Of a stretch of 64,000 bases of DNA, positions 43,107 to 52,582 are shown piece after piece. Within the stretch, counting starts at the first letter, position 1; each line of letters opens with the position of its first letter. The notes beneath the pieces were generated by a model. The model saw nothing but the letters and a program-made list of their open reading frames with translations, searched no databases and was not told the DNA's origin. Source of the stretch: Bradyrhizobium manausense (GTDB lineage: Bacteria; Pseudomonadota; Alphaproteobacteria; Rhizobiales; Xanthobacteraceae); contig NZ_JAFCLG010000002.1 of assembly GCF_018129685.1 (NCBI RefSeq), positions 286,501 through 350,500 on the forward strand. The letters run 5' to 3'. The position numbers were made by a program, and so were the translations under genes.

Positions 43107-44624
43107 ATGTCGACAACCGCCGCCACCGAACCGAAGCTCGCAACCATTTCGCAAGCCACGCGGGACTTTATCGCCTCACCTCGCACGATGCTGATCGATG
43201 GCGAATGGAGGCAGGCCCGATCGGGACGCACGCTGCCCGTGATGGATCCATCGAATGGCCAATGGCTGACGTCGGTGCCCGCGGGTTCCTCTCCGGACGT
43301 GGACGACGCGGTGGCCGCCGCGCGTCGCGCCTTCGAGGGCGGCGAATGGCGGAAGTTCCGGCCCGTCGATCGCGAACGGCTGTTGCTGCGCCTGGCCGAT
43401 GAGGTAGAGGCCCACGGCGACGAACTGGCCGAACTCGAATGCCTTGACAACGGCAAGAGCCTCGCCCTCGCGCGCCGCGTCGACCTGAAGAACACCATCG
43501 AATTCCTGCGCTATATCGCGGGTTGGGCGACCAAGATTGAGGGATCAACAGTCGACGTCTCGTTTCCGCGTCCGCGCGACGGTGATTACTTCGCCTACAC
43601 GCGCAAGGAACCGGTTGGCGTTGTAGGCGCGATCATCCCATGGAATTTTCCGCTGATGATGGCGGCATGGAAGATCGGTCCCGCACTGGCGACCGGCTGC
43701 ACCGTCGTACTCAAACCCGCCGAGGAGACGTCACTCACCGCGCTGCGCCTCGGCGAATTGCTGTTGAAGGTTGGCTGCCCGAAGGGCGTCGTGAACATCA
43801 TTACTGGTGAAGGTCCCGACGCCGGCGCCGCGCTGGCCTCTCATCCGGGGATCGATAAGGTCGCATTCACGGGGTCGACCGAGGTCGGCAAGCTCATTGG
43901 CAAGGCCGCGATGGAAAACATGACGCGCGCCTCGCTCGAACTCGGCGGCAAGTCCCCCGTCATCGTGCTCGACGACGCCGATCCCGCTGCCGTGATCGGC
44001 GGCGCGGCCAGCGCCATCTTCTTCAACCAGGGCCAGGTCTGCACCGCCGGCTCGCGCCTCTACGTGCAGAAGAAGCTGTTCGACCAGGTGGTGGACGGCA
44101 TCGCTGGCAGTGCCGAGAAGATGAAGCTCGGCTCCGGTCTTGATCCGACGACGCAGATTGCGCCGCTGGTGTCCGCGCGGCATCGCGATCGCGTTTGGGG
44201 CTACATCGAGGCCGGCAAGGCGCAGGGTGCCCGCGCGGTGGCCGGCGCTACTCGTCCCGAACAGCCCGGTTACTTCGTCAGGCCGACCGTATTCGTCGAC
44301 GCGGACAACAGCATGAGCATCGTCCAGGAGGAGATTTTCGGACCTGTGCTGGTCGCCATGCCTTTTGACGATCTCGATGAGATCGCCCGCAAGGCGAACG
44401 ATACCCCGTTCGGCCTCGGCGCCAGTATCTGGTCACGCGACCTCAGCAAGGTTCATCGCCTGATCCCGAAGATCAAGGCCGGCACGGTCTGGGTCAACTG
44501 CCACAACTTGATCGATCCGGCGCTTCCGTTTGGCGGTTACAAGCAGTCCGGCGTGGGCCGGGAGATGGGCCGCTCCGTGCTGGACCTCTACACGGAGAAC
44601 AAGTCCGTGTGCATGGCAGTCTGA
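43107..44624 (+). CDS. NAD(P)-dependent aldehyde dehydrogenase
   Basis: A 505-residue ALDH. Catalytic Glu278 (ASLELGGKSP) and nucleophile Cys312 (FFNQGQVCTAGSRL) are present, as are IIPWNFPLMMAAWK and the C-terminal PFGGYKQSGVGREMG. It oxidises an aldehyde to the acid in the cytoplasm. A GGAG-type ribosome site precedes the ATG. It follows the SDR by 27 nt and precedes a CoA-transferase, so the resulting acid may be passed to CoA. The closest subfamily looks like phenylacetaldehyde/betaine-type ALDH, but specificity is not certain. Confidence 0.93.
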   Translation: MSTTAATEPKLATISQATRDFIASPRTMLIDGEWRQARSGRTLPVMDPSNGQWLTSVPAGSSPDVDDAVAAARRAFEGGEWRKFRPVDRERLLLRLADEVEAHGDELAELECLDNGKSLALARRVDLKNTIEFLRYIAGWATKIEGSTVDVSFPRPRDGDYFAYTRKEPVGVVGAIIPWNFPLMMAAWKIGPALATGCTVVLKPAEETSLTALRLGELLLKVGCPKGVVNIITGEGPDAGAALASHPGIDKVAFTGSTEVGKLIGKAAMENMTRASLELGGKSPVIVLDDADPAAVIGGAASAIFFNQGQVCTAGSRLYVQKKLFDQVVDGIAGSAEKMKLGSGLDPTTQIAPLVSARHRDRVWGYIEAGKAQGARAVAGATRPEQPGYFVRPTVFVDADNSMSIVQEEIFGPVLVAMPFDDLDEIARKANDTPFGLGASIWSRDLSKVHRLIPKIKAGTVWVNCHNLIDPALPFGGYKQSGVGREMGRSVLDLYTENKSVCMAV

Positions 44625-44635
44625 TCGGAGGCGGC

Positions 44636-45889
44636 GTGCAGCGCCTTCTGACCATCGACGAACTCGATCTCGCGGGCGTCATTCGCCCGGGAGACCGCGT
44701 GATCTTTAGTCAAGGCACCGGCGAGCCGCGCACCTTGACCGAGCGTCTGGTTGCGCAGAAGGATGCCTTGCCGCCGTTTGAGATCTTTCTCGGCGTACAG
44801 TTCTCGGAAACCTTCCATCCCGAGCGCACCGCCGGAATAAGCTTTTCAAGTTATGGCGCCATTGGGAAGGCCGCAGCCCTGGCCAAGGCAGGCCGGCTCA
44901 ATGTCATACCCTCGCACTATGGATCGCTGTCGCAGGCCTTCTCTCGGGGCGAACGACGAGCCGATGTCGCGCTGCTCCAGCTTGCGCCCCAACCAAAAAG
45001 CGGGAGCGGCTACAGCCTTTCCCTCGCGAACGATATCGCGGCCCAGGCTGCTGTTCATGCGCGTGTCATCATCGCGGAGGTCAATCCAGATGCTCCCTGG
45101 ACGCACGGCGCTGAGCTGCCGTCCAACCTTGTGCCGCACCTGTTTGTCGAGGCCCGGCACAAGCCGATAGAGCTGCCCCCGACGCAAGTCGGACCGACCG
45201 AGCTGGCGATCGCGCGGCTCGCGGCAAGCCTCATTCCCAATGACGCTACGCTGCAGCTCGGGGTCGGAACCATTCCGGACGCGGTGTTGTCGCAACTTTC
45301 CGCTCATCGCGACATCGGAATCCACTCGGGACAGATCGGCGACAGCGTCGTCCCGCTGATCGAGCATGGCATCATCACCAATGCGAGAAAATCCACTCAT
45401 CCCGGGGTATCGGTGTGCGGATCGCTTTTCGGGACGCGGCGCCTCTACGATTTCGCTCACCTCAATCCCGCGATCGCGGTCCGTCCGCCCCCGGAAACGC
45501 ACAGCCTTCGCGTTATGGCGGCGATCGACCGGTTCATTTCCATCAACTCGGCGATTGAAGTCGATCTGACCGGCCAGGTAAACGCCGAGGTAGCCAGCGG
45601 GGTATATGTCGGCGGGCTTGGCGGGCAGCTCGACTTCATGCGAGGCGCCAACGCTTCGGCCGGCGGTCGCGCCATCATTGCGCTTCCAGCCACGACCCGC
45701 GACGGCACCATCAGCCGGATCGTTCCATCGATGACGACCGTTACCTGTCCCCGTGCGGACGTCGACGCGATCGTGACCGAATTCGGCATCGCCGAACTTC
45801 GCGGACTGTCACTCGAAGAGCGACGTCGCCGCATGATCGCGATCGCAGCTCCTCAATTCCGCGATCGTCTCGCGGCCATCCGCGAATAG
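44636..45889 (+). CDS. Acetyl-CoA hydrolase/transferase family protein
   Basis: A 417-residue two-domain CoA-transferase-family protein. LQLGVGTIPDAVLSQL, FGTRRLYDFAHLNP, SAIEVDLTGQVNAE and VTEFGIAELRGLS are the family segments. The catalytic glutamate of 4-hydroxybutyrate CoA-transferases lies in IHTEM; here the segment reads IHSGQIGD, so Gly stands at that position. This may mark a subfamily with another nucleophile or a hydrolase. I start at GTG 44636, which follows GGAGG; an ATG at 44609, inside the ALDH gene, is also in frame. Confidence 0.82.
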   Translation: MQRLLTIDELDLAGVIRPGDRVIFSQGTGEPRTLTERLVAQKDALPPFEIFLGVQFSETFHPERTAGISFSSYGAIGKAAALAKAGRLNVIPSHYGSLSQAFSRGERRADVALLQLAPQPKSGSGYSLSLANDIAAQAAVHARVIIAEVNPDAPWTHGAELPSNLVPHLFVEARHKPIELPPTQVGPTELAIARLAASLIPNDATLQLGVGTIPDAVLSQLSAHRDIGIHSGQIGDSVVPLIEHGIITNARKSTHPGVSVCGSLFGTRRLYDFAHLNPAIAVRPPPETHSLRVMAAIDRFISINSAIEVDLTGQVNAEVASGVYVGGLGGQLDFMRGANASAGGRAIIALPATTRDGTISRIVPSMTTVTCPRADVDAIVTEFGIAELRGLSLEERRRRMIAIAAPQFRDRLAAIRE

Positions 45890-45996
45890 CAGGCAGGGAA
45901 ACATCAAAGTGCAACTGGTCCGATTGACAATGATCCATGAACCACCGATCATATTTTTCAACGACAAGGCCGATAGTCGAAACTTGGGAGGCTGAC

Positions 45997-46044
45997 ATGA
46001 AGGCACGGCATCTTTGCTTGCAGCTTGTCGCGCAGGGCAACTAG
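45997..46044 (+). other. 15-codon upstream reading frame with strong ribosome site, in frame with the next gene
   Basis: GGGAGG at 45986-45991 precedes an ATG at 45997 by 5 nt. The frame reads MKARHLCLQLVAQGN and stops at TAG 46042-46044, 3 nt before the ATG of the acyl-CoA synthetase. It is in the same frame as that gene. It may be a leader peptide that couples translation, or the original N-terminus cut off by a new stop codon. The synthetase ATG itself has no good ribosome site. Confidence 0.4.
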
Positions 46045-46047
46045 CCG

Positions 46048-47898
46048 ATGCTCGCGCCGCTCAACCAAGTGCCCTCCCCGGCCGACGAAGCGTCAATTCA
46101 CGTTGATGGCTGCGACACGGTCCCCCGGCTGTTCTGGTTGAAGGTGCAACAGCGCGACAGCGCGGTGGCGATGCGTGAAAAGGAATTTGGCATCTGGACG
46201 CCGATCACGTGGAAGCAATACGGGGAACGATCCAAACTCGCCGGCCTCGGCCTCAAGAGCCTCGGACTGACCCGTGGCGATGTCGTTTCGATCATCTCCG
46301 AGAATCTGCCGGAGTGGCTCTATACCGACATGGGCACGCTCGGTGTCGGCGGTGTCACCAACGGCATCTACACCACCGACTCCGCCAGGCAGGTCGAATA
46401 TATCGTCAATGACAGCCGGACCAGGTTCTTCTTTGCCGAGAACGAGGAACAGCTCGACAAGATACTTGTCGCCCGCGCGAACTGTCCCTCGCTCGTCAAG
46501 ATCATCGTCTATGACATGGAAGGGCTACTCCGATTCAGCGACGAACAGGTGATCTCCTTCGACCGGTTGCTGCAGCTCGGCGCCGAATATGAGAGATCCA
46601 ATCCCGCGGTGTGGGAGCGCGAACTCGCGCTGGCGAGGCCGGCGGATCTGGCGGTGCTTATCTACACATCCGGCACGACCGGGCCGCCGAAAGGCGCGAT
46701 GATCTGCCATCGCAACATCATGTTTCATATCGCGAGCGCCGACGTCTTCTGCGAGAGCGTGCCGGGAGACGAACTGCTTTCCTTCCTGCCGCTCTGTCAC
46801 ATCGCCGAGCGAAAATTCAGCGTCTTCTATCCGCTCCGGACGGGCGCTGTGGTCAACTTCATCGAAAGCCTGGATGCCGTCCCCGAGAATGCGCGCGAGG
46901 TTTCCCCGACGTGGTTCTTCGCGGTGCCCCGCATCTGGGAAAAGTTCTATTCCGACGTCACAATCAGGATGTCGGACGCGACCATCTTCGGAAAGGCCGC
47001 GTACGATGCAGCGATCGCCATCGGCAGGACGAGGGCGCGACGCAGCCTGGCGGGAGAAGCAATCCCGTGGCACCTGAACGTCGCATTCCGGGTCGCCGAC
47101 AAGCTCGTCCTGCACAACATCAAGATCTATCTCGGCTTGCGCCGCACGCGCATCCTCGGGACCGGTGCGGCGCCGATCTCGCCAGATCTCATCAGCTGGT
47201 ATCTCGCTTTGGGCCTGGAAATGCGCGAGATCTACGGCCAGACCGAAAATACCGGCATCTCCACGGTGATGCCCAAGCGCAAGAAGCTCGGCACGGTAGG
47301 CACGGCCCTGCCCGGCACTCAGGTCAAGCTGTCTCCGCAGAACGAGATACTGGTCCGGGGCCCGCACATATTCCTCGGCTATCTCAACAACAGCGCCAAG
47401 ACAGCCGAGACGGTCGTGGATGGCTGGCTGCACACCGGCGACGTCGGCGAGATCGATGACGACGGTTATGTCAAGATCACCGACCGGATGAAAGACATCA
47501 TCGTAACCGCCGGCGGCAAGAATATCACGCCCTCGGAGATCGAGAACCAGCTGAAGTTTTCTCCGTTCATCGCGGACGCGGTCGTCATCGGTGACAAACG
47601 GAAATATCTGAGCTGCCTCATCATGATCGACCACGACAACGTCGTGAAATATGCGCAGGACCACGCTGTTCCGTTCACGAACTACGCATCATTGTGCGCT
47701 GCCAAGGACGTGCAAGGCTTGATCCAGAGCGAGATCGACAAAGTGAACAAGAACTTCGCGCGCGTGGAAACCATCAAGCGGTTCGCCCTTATCGACCAGC
47801 TGCTGACGGCCGAGGACGACGAGCTGACACCGACCATGAAGCTGAAGCGAAAATTCGTCAATGAGAAGTACAGAGCGCTCATCGACGCAATGTACTAG
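46048..47898 (+). CDS. Long-chain-type AMP-forming acyl-CoA synthetase
   Basis: A 616-residue ANL ligase of the long-chain (FadD15/ACSL-like) branch. LIYTSGTTGPPKGAM, LPLCHIAERKFSVFYPL, YGQTENTG, WLHTGDVGEIDDDGY and TAGGKNITPSEIENQLK identify it. It activates an acid to its CoA ester in the cytoplasm. The start is the ATG at 46048; a leader frame precedes it. It sits between a CoA-transferase gene and a Liv-type binding protein. The C-terminal KLKRKFVNEKY is normal for this branch. Confidence 0.92.
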   Translation: MLAPLNQVPSPADEASIHVDGCDTVPRLFWLKVQQRDSAVAMREKEFGIWTPITWKQYGERSKLAGLGLKSLGLTRGDVVSIISENLPEWLYTDMGTLGVGGVTNGIYTTDSARQVEYIVNDSRTRFFFAENEEQLDKILVARANCPSLVKIIVYDMEGLLRFSDEQVISFDRLLQLGAEYERSNPAVWERELALARPADLAVLIYTSGTTGPPKGAMICHRNIMFHIASADVFCESVPGDELLSFLPLCHIAERKFSVFYPLRTGAVVNFIESLDAVPENAREVSPTWFFAVPRIWEKFYSDVTIRMSDATIFGKAAYDAAIAIGRTRARRSLAGEAIPWHLNVAFRVADKLVLHNIKIYLGLRRTRILGTGAAPISPDLISWYLALGLEMREIYGQTENTGISTVMPKRKKLGTVGTALPGTQVKLSPQNEILVRGPHIFLGYLNNSAKTAETVVDGWLHTGDVGEIDDDGYVKITDRMKDIIVTAGGKNITPSEIENQLKFSPFIADAVVIGDKRKYLSCLIMIDHDNVVKYAQDHAVPFTNYASLCAAKDVQGLIQSEIDKVNKNFARVETIKRFALIDQLLTAEDDELTPTMKLKRKFVNEKYRALIDAMY

Positions 47899-47954
47899 CC
47901 AAAGCACGGATAGAAAATCGAACGAAACCGACAAAACCCCTGGGAGGAACCGCG

Positions 47955-49142
47955 ATGAGAACAACATCCTTGATCTTAGGACTGGTCACCGTGCTGAACG
48001 CTTCCACCGCGCTCCATGCGCAGGAAGTGATCTGGAAAACGCAAGGTGTCACGAAGGACGAAGTCGTGCTCGGAATGCATGCCGACCTGTCCGGCGTCGC
48101 TGCCAGCTTCAGCGTCGGCGTGGTCAACGCGATCCGGATGCGCATCGATGAAGTAAACGAAACCGGCGGGATCAACGGACGAAAGCTGCGGCTGGTGGTC
48201 GAAGACACCGGCTACCAGGTGCCGAAAGCGGTCCAGGCCGCGAACAAGCTGATCAACCGCGACAGCGTGTTCGCGATGATCGGAAATCTCGGCACGCCGC
48301 AGAACAACGCTGTGCTGCCCGAGCAGCTGAAGGCCGGCGTTCCTAACATCTTCCCGATTTCGTGGGCGGATTCGATGTCCAAACCCTTCCACCCGCTGAA
48401 ATTCGCGATCTACGCGCCGTACTCGGACCAGATCCGGGTGGCTGTGAAATACATGGTGGAGAAGAAGGGGAAGAAGACCGTGTGCGCCATGCACCAGGAC
48501 ACCGACTTCGGCACCGAAGTGTTCAACGGCGCCAAGGCCCAACTTGACGCGATGGGAATGAAATTTGCCGAGGTCACGACACATAAGCCCACTGATCAGG
48601 ATTTTACCGCTCAACTGACAAAATTGCGTGCGGCCAACTGCGACCTAATCGCGATGGGCACGATCGTGCGGGATACCGTCATTCCCTATTCCGCCGCCCG
48701 CAAGATGGGATGGGACGTCGACATGATCGGAACGTCTGCGAGCTACGATCTGGCCATTTCCGGCATTCAGGGCGGCACCACCGAGGGCTACTATACGGCC
48801 GGCTTCTTCGACGCCCCCAACCCGGAAACCGCACGGCCGGCGGCAGCCGCGTGGATCGCCCGATACAAGAGCCGCTACAACATCGATCCGACCATTCAAG
48901 CCGCGCTCGGCCAGGTTATCATCGACCTGACCGTGAAGGCGATCGAGAACGCCGGGCCGGACCTCACGACGCAGAAACTCGTCGAGGGGATGGAGAAGAT
49001 CCGCAATTACCAAGACATCTTCAGCGGCCCGCCGCAAGGCTTCTCCGCAACCGAGCATGTTTCCTCGCGTGAGTCGGTGATCTATCGGGTTGAAAAGGGA
49101 CGTTGGGTGCGACTCCCCGACAGCGTGGCTGTCGCGAAGTAA
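47955..49142 (+). CDS. Liv-type ABC transporter periplasmic binding protein (second)
   Basis: A 395-residue binding protein. Signal peptide MRTTSLILGLVTVLNASTALHAQ is cleaved near residue 23; the mature protein has DEVVLGMHADLSGVAASFSVG and ETGGINGRKLRLVVEDTGYQVPK, which resemble binding proteins of aromatic-acid and branched-acid uptake. GGGAGGAACCGCG precedes the ATG. It probably supplies livHMGF across the divergent region (38345-41828). It differs from the one at 17817, so the same permease may serve two ligands. Confidence 0.9.
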   Translation: MRTTSLILGLVTVLNASTALHAQEVIWKTQGVTKDEVVLGMHADLSGVAASFSVGVVNAIRMRIDEVNETGGINGRKLRLVVEDTGYQVPKAVQAANKLINRDSVFAMIGNLGTPQNNAVLPEQLKAGVPNIFPISWADSMSKPFHPLKFAIYAPYSDQIRVAVKYMVEKKGKKTVCAMHQDTDFGTEVFNGAKAQLDAMGMKFAEVTTHKPTDQDFTAQLTKLRAANCDLIAMGTIVRDTVIPYSAARKMGWDVDMIGTSASYDLAISGIQGGTTEGYYTAGFFDAPNPETARPAAAAWIARYKSRYNIDPTIQAALGQVIIDLTVKAIENAGPDLTTQKLVEGMEKIRNYQDIFSGPPQGFSATEHVSSRESVIYRVEKGRWVRLPDSVAVAK

Positions 49143-49317
49143 AGGAAGCTACCCCGGCGACGTCTCAACGAGGAGTTTGCTGTGACTGACGAATCGGGCT
49201 TTTGCGCGGTTCGGCAGCCGCGAGAAACATGACCGGCAGTTGGTAAGGCGTCGCCGTGGTACATTATCGATGAAAGAGATGGCGTCGCTTTCGGCGCTCA
49301 GCATAGTGTGAGGATCC

Positions 49318-50487
49318 ATGCAACATACAACACAGGTAGAGCTGATCAAACGCGTCTTCGAATTGTTCGATCGAAAGTCCACTTCGATGGGCGACAACAT
49401 CTATCGCAATCCCATTTCCGACTACACCTGCATGGATCAGGCACGGTTGGAGCAGCAACAGTTTTTCCGGGAAACCCCGCTTGTGATGTGCCTGTCGTCA
49501 CGCATGCCTAATCCGGGCGACTACGTGACCGACGAGCTTTCCGGTGTGCCGGTCCTGGTTACGCGCAATGCCGAGGGAAAGGTACGGGCCTTTCTCAACG
49601 TTTGCCGACATCGTGGTGCTCCGGTCGCTCAGGGCTGCGGGTCGGGCAAGAAGATGTTCGTGTGCCCCTATCACGCCTGGACCTACGATCTCGAGGGGCG
49701 GCTACGCTCCCGCGGGCCTGCTGACGCCTTCCCGGACGTCTCGGCCGACAACGGCAGCCTGGTGCCGCTCCCAGCCACGGAGAAGCACGGGATCATCTGG
49801 GTCAAGACCTCGCCTGGGCCCGATATCGACGCGGACGATCTCCTTCAGGGCCTCGGCCCCGAACTCGCGTCCTACAAGCTCGAGACTTCCTCCCACTACC
49901 AGACATCCAACCTGCACAAACCGATGAACTGGAAGCTTGTGATCGACACGTTCCTCGAAACCTGGCACATCGGCACACTCCACCGCAACACGGTGGCATC
50001 GATCTTCCAGCCCAATATCAACGTCTTCGACGCCTTCGGGCTCAATGGTCGCTTCATTCTGCCTCGCCGTAGCATCCTCGAGTTGCGAGACAAACCCGAA
50101 TCGGAATGGGACCTTCTGAAGCATTCGGCCATCATCTATCTGATATTTCCAAATACCCTGATCGTCTGGCAGGGCGATCATGTCGAAACGTGGCGATCGT
50201 TCCCTGAGGATCTCTCGCCGGATAAGTGCATCGCAGAAGCCGCGCTCTACTCGCCCGAGCCGCCGACGACCGAGAAGGCAAGAAAATATTGGGACAAGAA
50301 CATGGAGTTGCTCCTGGCGACCGTCGAACACGAGGACTTTCCGGTATGCATCGATATGCAGCGCGGCTTCCGGTCCAATGCCCAAAGCTTTATCACGTTC
50401 GGCCGCAACGAACCCGGCTTAACGCACTATCACCACGGGATGCGATCGCGTTTGGGTTTGAAAGAAGCCCCGGCCATTCCTGGATAG
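49318..50487 (+). CDS. Rieske non-heme iron oxygenase, alpha subunit
   Basis: A 389-residue ring-hydroxylating-type oxygenase. Rieske cluster ligands are in CRHRGAPVAQG and CPYHAWTYDLEG (CxH and CxxH). The mononuclear iron histidines lie in DTFLETWHIGTLHRNTV, spaced as in the family. Such enzymes hydroxylate or demethylate with an external reductase; no ferredoxin or reductase gene is next to it. It lies 175 nt after the binding protein gene and before a TetR gene. Substrate is unknown. The closest relatives by memory are carnitine/phenylpropionate-type Rieske proteins. Confidence 0.9.
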   Translation: MQHTTQVELIKRVFELFDRKSTSMGDNIYRNPISDYTCMDQARLEQQQFFRETPLVMCLSSRMPNPGDYVTDELSGVPVLVTRNAEGKVRAFLNVCRHRGAPVAQGCGSGKKMFVCPYHAWTYDLEGRLRSRGPADAFPDVSADNGSLVPLPATEKHGIIWVKTSPGPDIDADDLLQGLGPELASYKLETSSHYQTSNLHKPMNWKLVIDTFLETWHIGTLHRNTVASIFQPNINVFDAFGLNGRFILPRRSILELRDKPESEWDLLKHSAIIYLIFPNTLIVWQGDHVETWRSFPEDLSPDKCIAEAALYSPEPPTTEKARKYWDKNMELLLATVEHEDFPVCIDMQRGFRSNAQSFITFGRNEPGLTHYHHGMRSRLGLKEAPAIPG

Positions 50488-50687
50488 CCGGCGAAGCCAC
50501 GGTTCTGCGCCCATTTCGCCGTGCATACCGGCCCGGTGGGCGGCACCAACGTAGCGTTTGAGACGGATGTCAAAGGCCACCGTGGCCGAGCCATCCGCCG
50601 CCGCCGCCACAAAAAGCAGCGTTCGGGGCTTTTGCCCGGCGAGCCATTTTGCTGTAGACGGTCGATATCAAATCCGGAGTTCCGACG

Positions 50688-51431
50688 GTGAAGCCTGAAC
50701 GGCAGAAACGAAAGCTAACCCTCGTTAAGAAACTGGGAAAGGCGCAGAAACTGACGCGCGCGCAGAAGCAGAGCCAAATCCGCGCGGCGCTGCTAGAGGC
50801 TGCTGCGAAGGTGGTCGGCGAAGTCGGTTATTCCGCTGCGATGGTGTCCACCATCACGCGGCGGGCCGGCGTTGCCCAAGGCACGTTCTACAACTACTTC
50901 CGTTCGCGCCAGGACCTTTTCGATCAGTTGTTGCCGAGCATGAGCGAAGAAATGCTCGGCTTCATCAAGGAGCGCTCATCGCTCGCTCCCAACGACGCGG
51001 CGCGCGAGAAGCTGCGGTTCGAAGCCTACTTCGCCTACCTAGTGAAGCGACCGGAATTCTACCGTATCCTCTATGAGTCCGAGCTGTTCTCGCCGGAAGC
51101 ATTTCAGCAGCACATCGACGTTGTCGCGAACGGCTACCAACGTGTGCTGAAACGCGCCGCTGATGCCGGCGATGCGCACACGGTCGACCCTCGCGAATAC
51201 GAAGTTCTCGCCTTTATGTTGATGGGAGCTCGAAAGTATCTCTCAAGCCGCTTCGCCCGATCGAACGGCTCCATGCGGGAATTGCCGGACTTCGTCACGA
51301 AGGCCTACATGCGCTTCGTTTGCAACGGCTTCTGGGACGAGCACGCCAGCATCGCGAACTCCTCGCCTGCGAGGCAGACCAGGAAGCCGGCGCTGGTCAG
51401 CGATCGTGTGCTGCGAGGCGAGAAAGCTTGA
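50688..51431 (+). CDS. TetR family regulator
   Basis: A 247-residue regulator. After a basic N-terminal extension (KPERQKRKLTLVKKLGKAQK) comes QIRAALLEAAAKVVGEVGYS and the recognition helix region RRAGVAQGTFYNYFRSRQDLFDQ. The ligand domain includes RPEFYRILYESELFSPEAFQ, reminiscent of regulators of aromatic or acyl-CoA catabolism. It begins 200 nt after the Rieske gene; the gap 50488-50687 shows no feature. It may control the operon starting at 42321. Confidence 0.87.
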   Translation: MKPERQKRKLTLVKKLGKAQKLTRAQKQSQIRAALLEAAAKVVGEVGYSAAMVSTITRRAGVAQGTFYNYFRSRQDLFDQLLPSMSEEMLGFIKERSSLAPNDAAREKLRFEAYFAYLVKRPEFYRILYESELFSPEAFQQHIDVVANGYQRVLKRAADAGDAHTVDPREYEVLAFMLMGARKYLSSRFARSNGSMRELPDFVTKAYMRFVCNGFWDEHASIANSSPARQTRKPALVSDRVLRGEKA

Positions 51432-51650
51432 TTGATCGGAGCGATCTCATGCTGCCACCACCACGCAACATGGTCGGTGCGACGGCGGCCGTATGCCCAA
51501 GCTTGGCCGTCACCCCGTTTCAGCCCCGATGCGCCGGGGCAAGTGAGGACGTGGCGCGTTCACGCAGCACCAGGGTCTGAGTCGCAACTCCGATGGGGCC
51601 GTGCACGTCGTACAGGCGTGACAGCGTGGTGCCTACACTGCGTGTTTCGC

Positions 51651-51740
51651 GGGATCGTGAGCATGGATTTCACCGCATCGTGAGCAACGACTTCAGAGGA
51701 TAGTGAGCAACGATTTCAGGCGATCGTGAGCACCTTTTGG
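51651..51740. repeat. Tandem terminal repeats of an IS21-type element
   Basis: Four imperfect repeats, each with the core ATCGTGAGCA or ATAGTGAGCA, start near 51651, 51675, 51699 and 51721 with a period of 20-24 bp. Such multiple end repeats bind the IS21 transposase. They lie 70 bp upstream of the istA remnant and mark the left end of the former element. Confidence 0.7.
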
Positions 51741-51810
51741 CGGTGCCGGACGCTTCGGCCGACAACTCAACCGGGCTACGGGTTTCTCATTCAACCAATG
51801 AGGAAGCCTG

Positions 51811-52575
51811 ATGCCTACCCAGAGATTGTCGATGCGCCGGATCAGAGAAGTTCTACGTTTGAGGCACCAGGGCCTGACCGAGCGCGTCATTGCGCGGACG
51901 TTGGGAGTGAGCAATGGGGTCGTGCATGGCTACGTGCGTCGCGCCCGTCTTGCGGGGCTGATCTGGCCTCTACCGGAGGGCCTGGACGACGAGGGCCTGG
52001 AGCTGTTGCTGTTCCCGGCGCCGACGGCTGCCTCACAAAGCGACCGGCGCCCGACACCGGATTGGGCTTATGTGGAGAAGGAACTGCGCCGCCGCAGCGT
52101 GACCCGCTTGCTGTTGTGGGAAGAGTATCGCGCTGCCAATTCGGACGGCTTTGGCTATACCTGGTTTTGCACGACTTTCGAGGCCTGGAAGCTGCGTGCA
52201 CGGCCGAGCATGCGTCAGACCCACATCGGTGGGGAGAAGGTGTTCGTCGATTTCGCCGGCGACACCATCGACATCTTCGATCCCATCACGGGCGAAGTGT
52301 GCGCCATGAAGCTGTTCGTCGCGGCGATGGGGGCCTCGAACTACACCTACGCCGAGGCTTGCCCAAGCGAGAGCCTATCCGACTGGATCGGCGTGCATAC
52401 CAATTTGTTCAGATATCTGCGGTGTGCCGAAGTTCGTAGTCTGCGACAATCTCAAGGCCGCCGTGACCAACCTCGATCGTTACGACCCCGGGATCAACCG
52501 AACCTATGCCGAGATGGCCAGCCATTACGGCACCGCGATCCTGGCGGCCCGGCCGAGGCGGCCAAAGGATAAGAC
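51811..52575 (+). pseudogene. istA: IS21-family transposase istA, frameshifted and 3'-truncated
   Basis: The frame begins MPTQRLSMRRIREVLRLR and includes ERVIARTLGVSNGVVHGYVRR (HTH), RRSVTRLLLWEEYRA and KVFVDFAGDTIDIFD (first catalytic Asp). At about 52415 the reading shifts; the next frame continues [15 protein letters not shown], the second catalytic Asp region, then YAEMASHYG, and ends RPRRPKDK near 52560. The last third and the istB partner are missing. The junction abuts a serine recombinase remnant on the other strand. Confidence 0.8.
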
Positions 52576-52582
52576 GATCGCT

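Noticed and set aside
46525..47664. 379-codon minus-strand frame opposite the long-chain synthetase
   Set aside because: Composition is typical of an antisense frame and no motif is visible; the plus strand is clearly coding.
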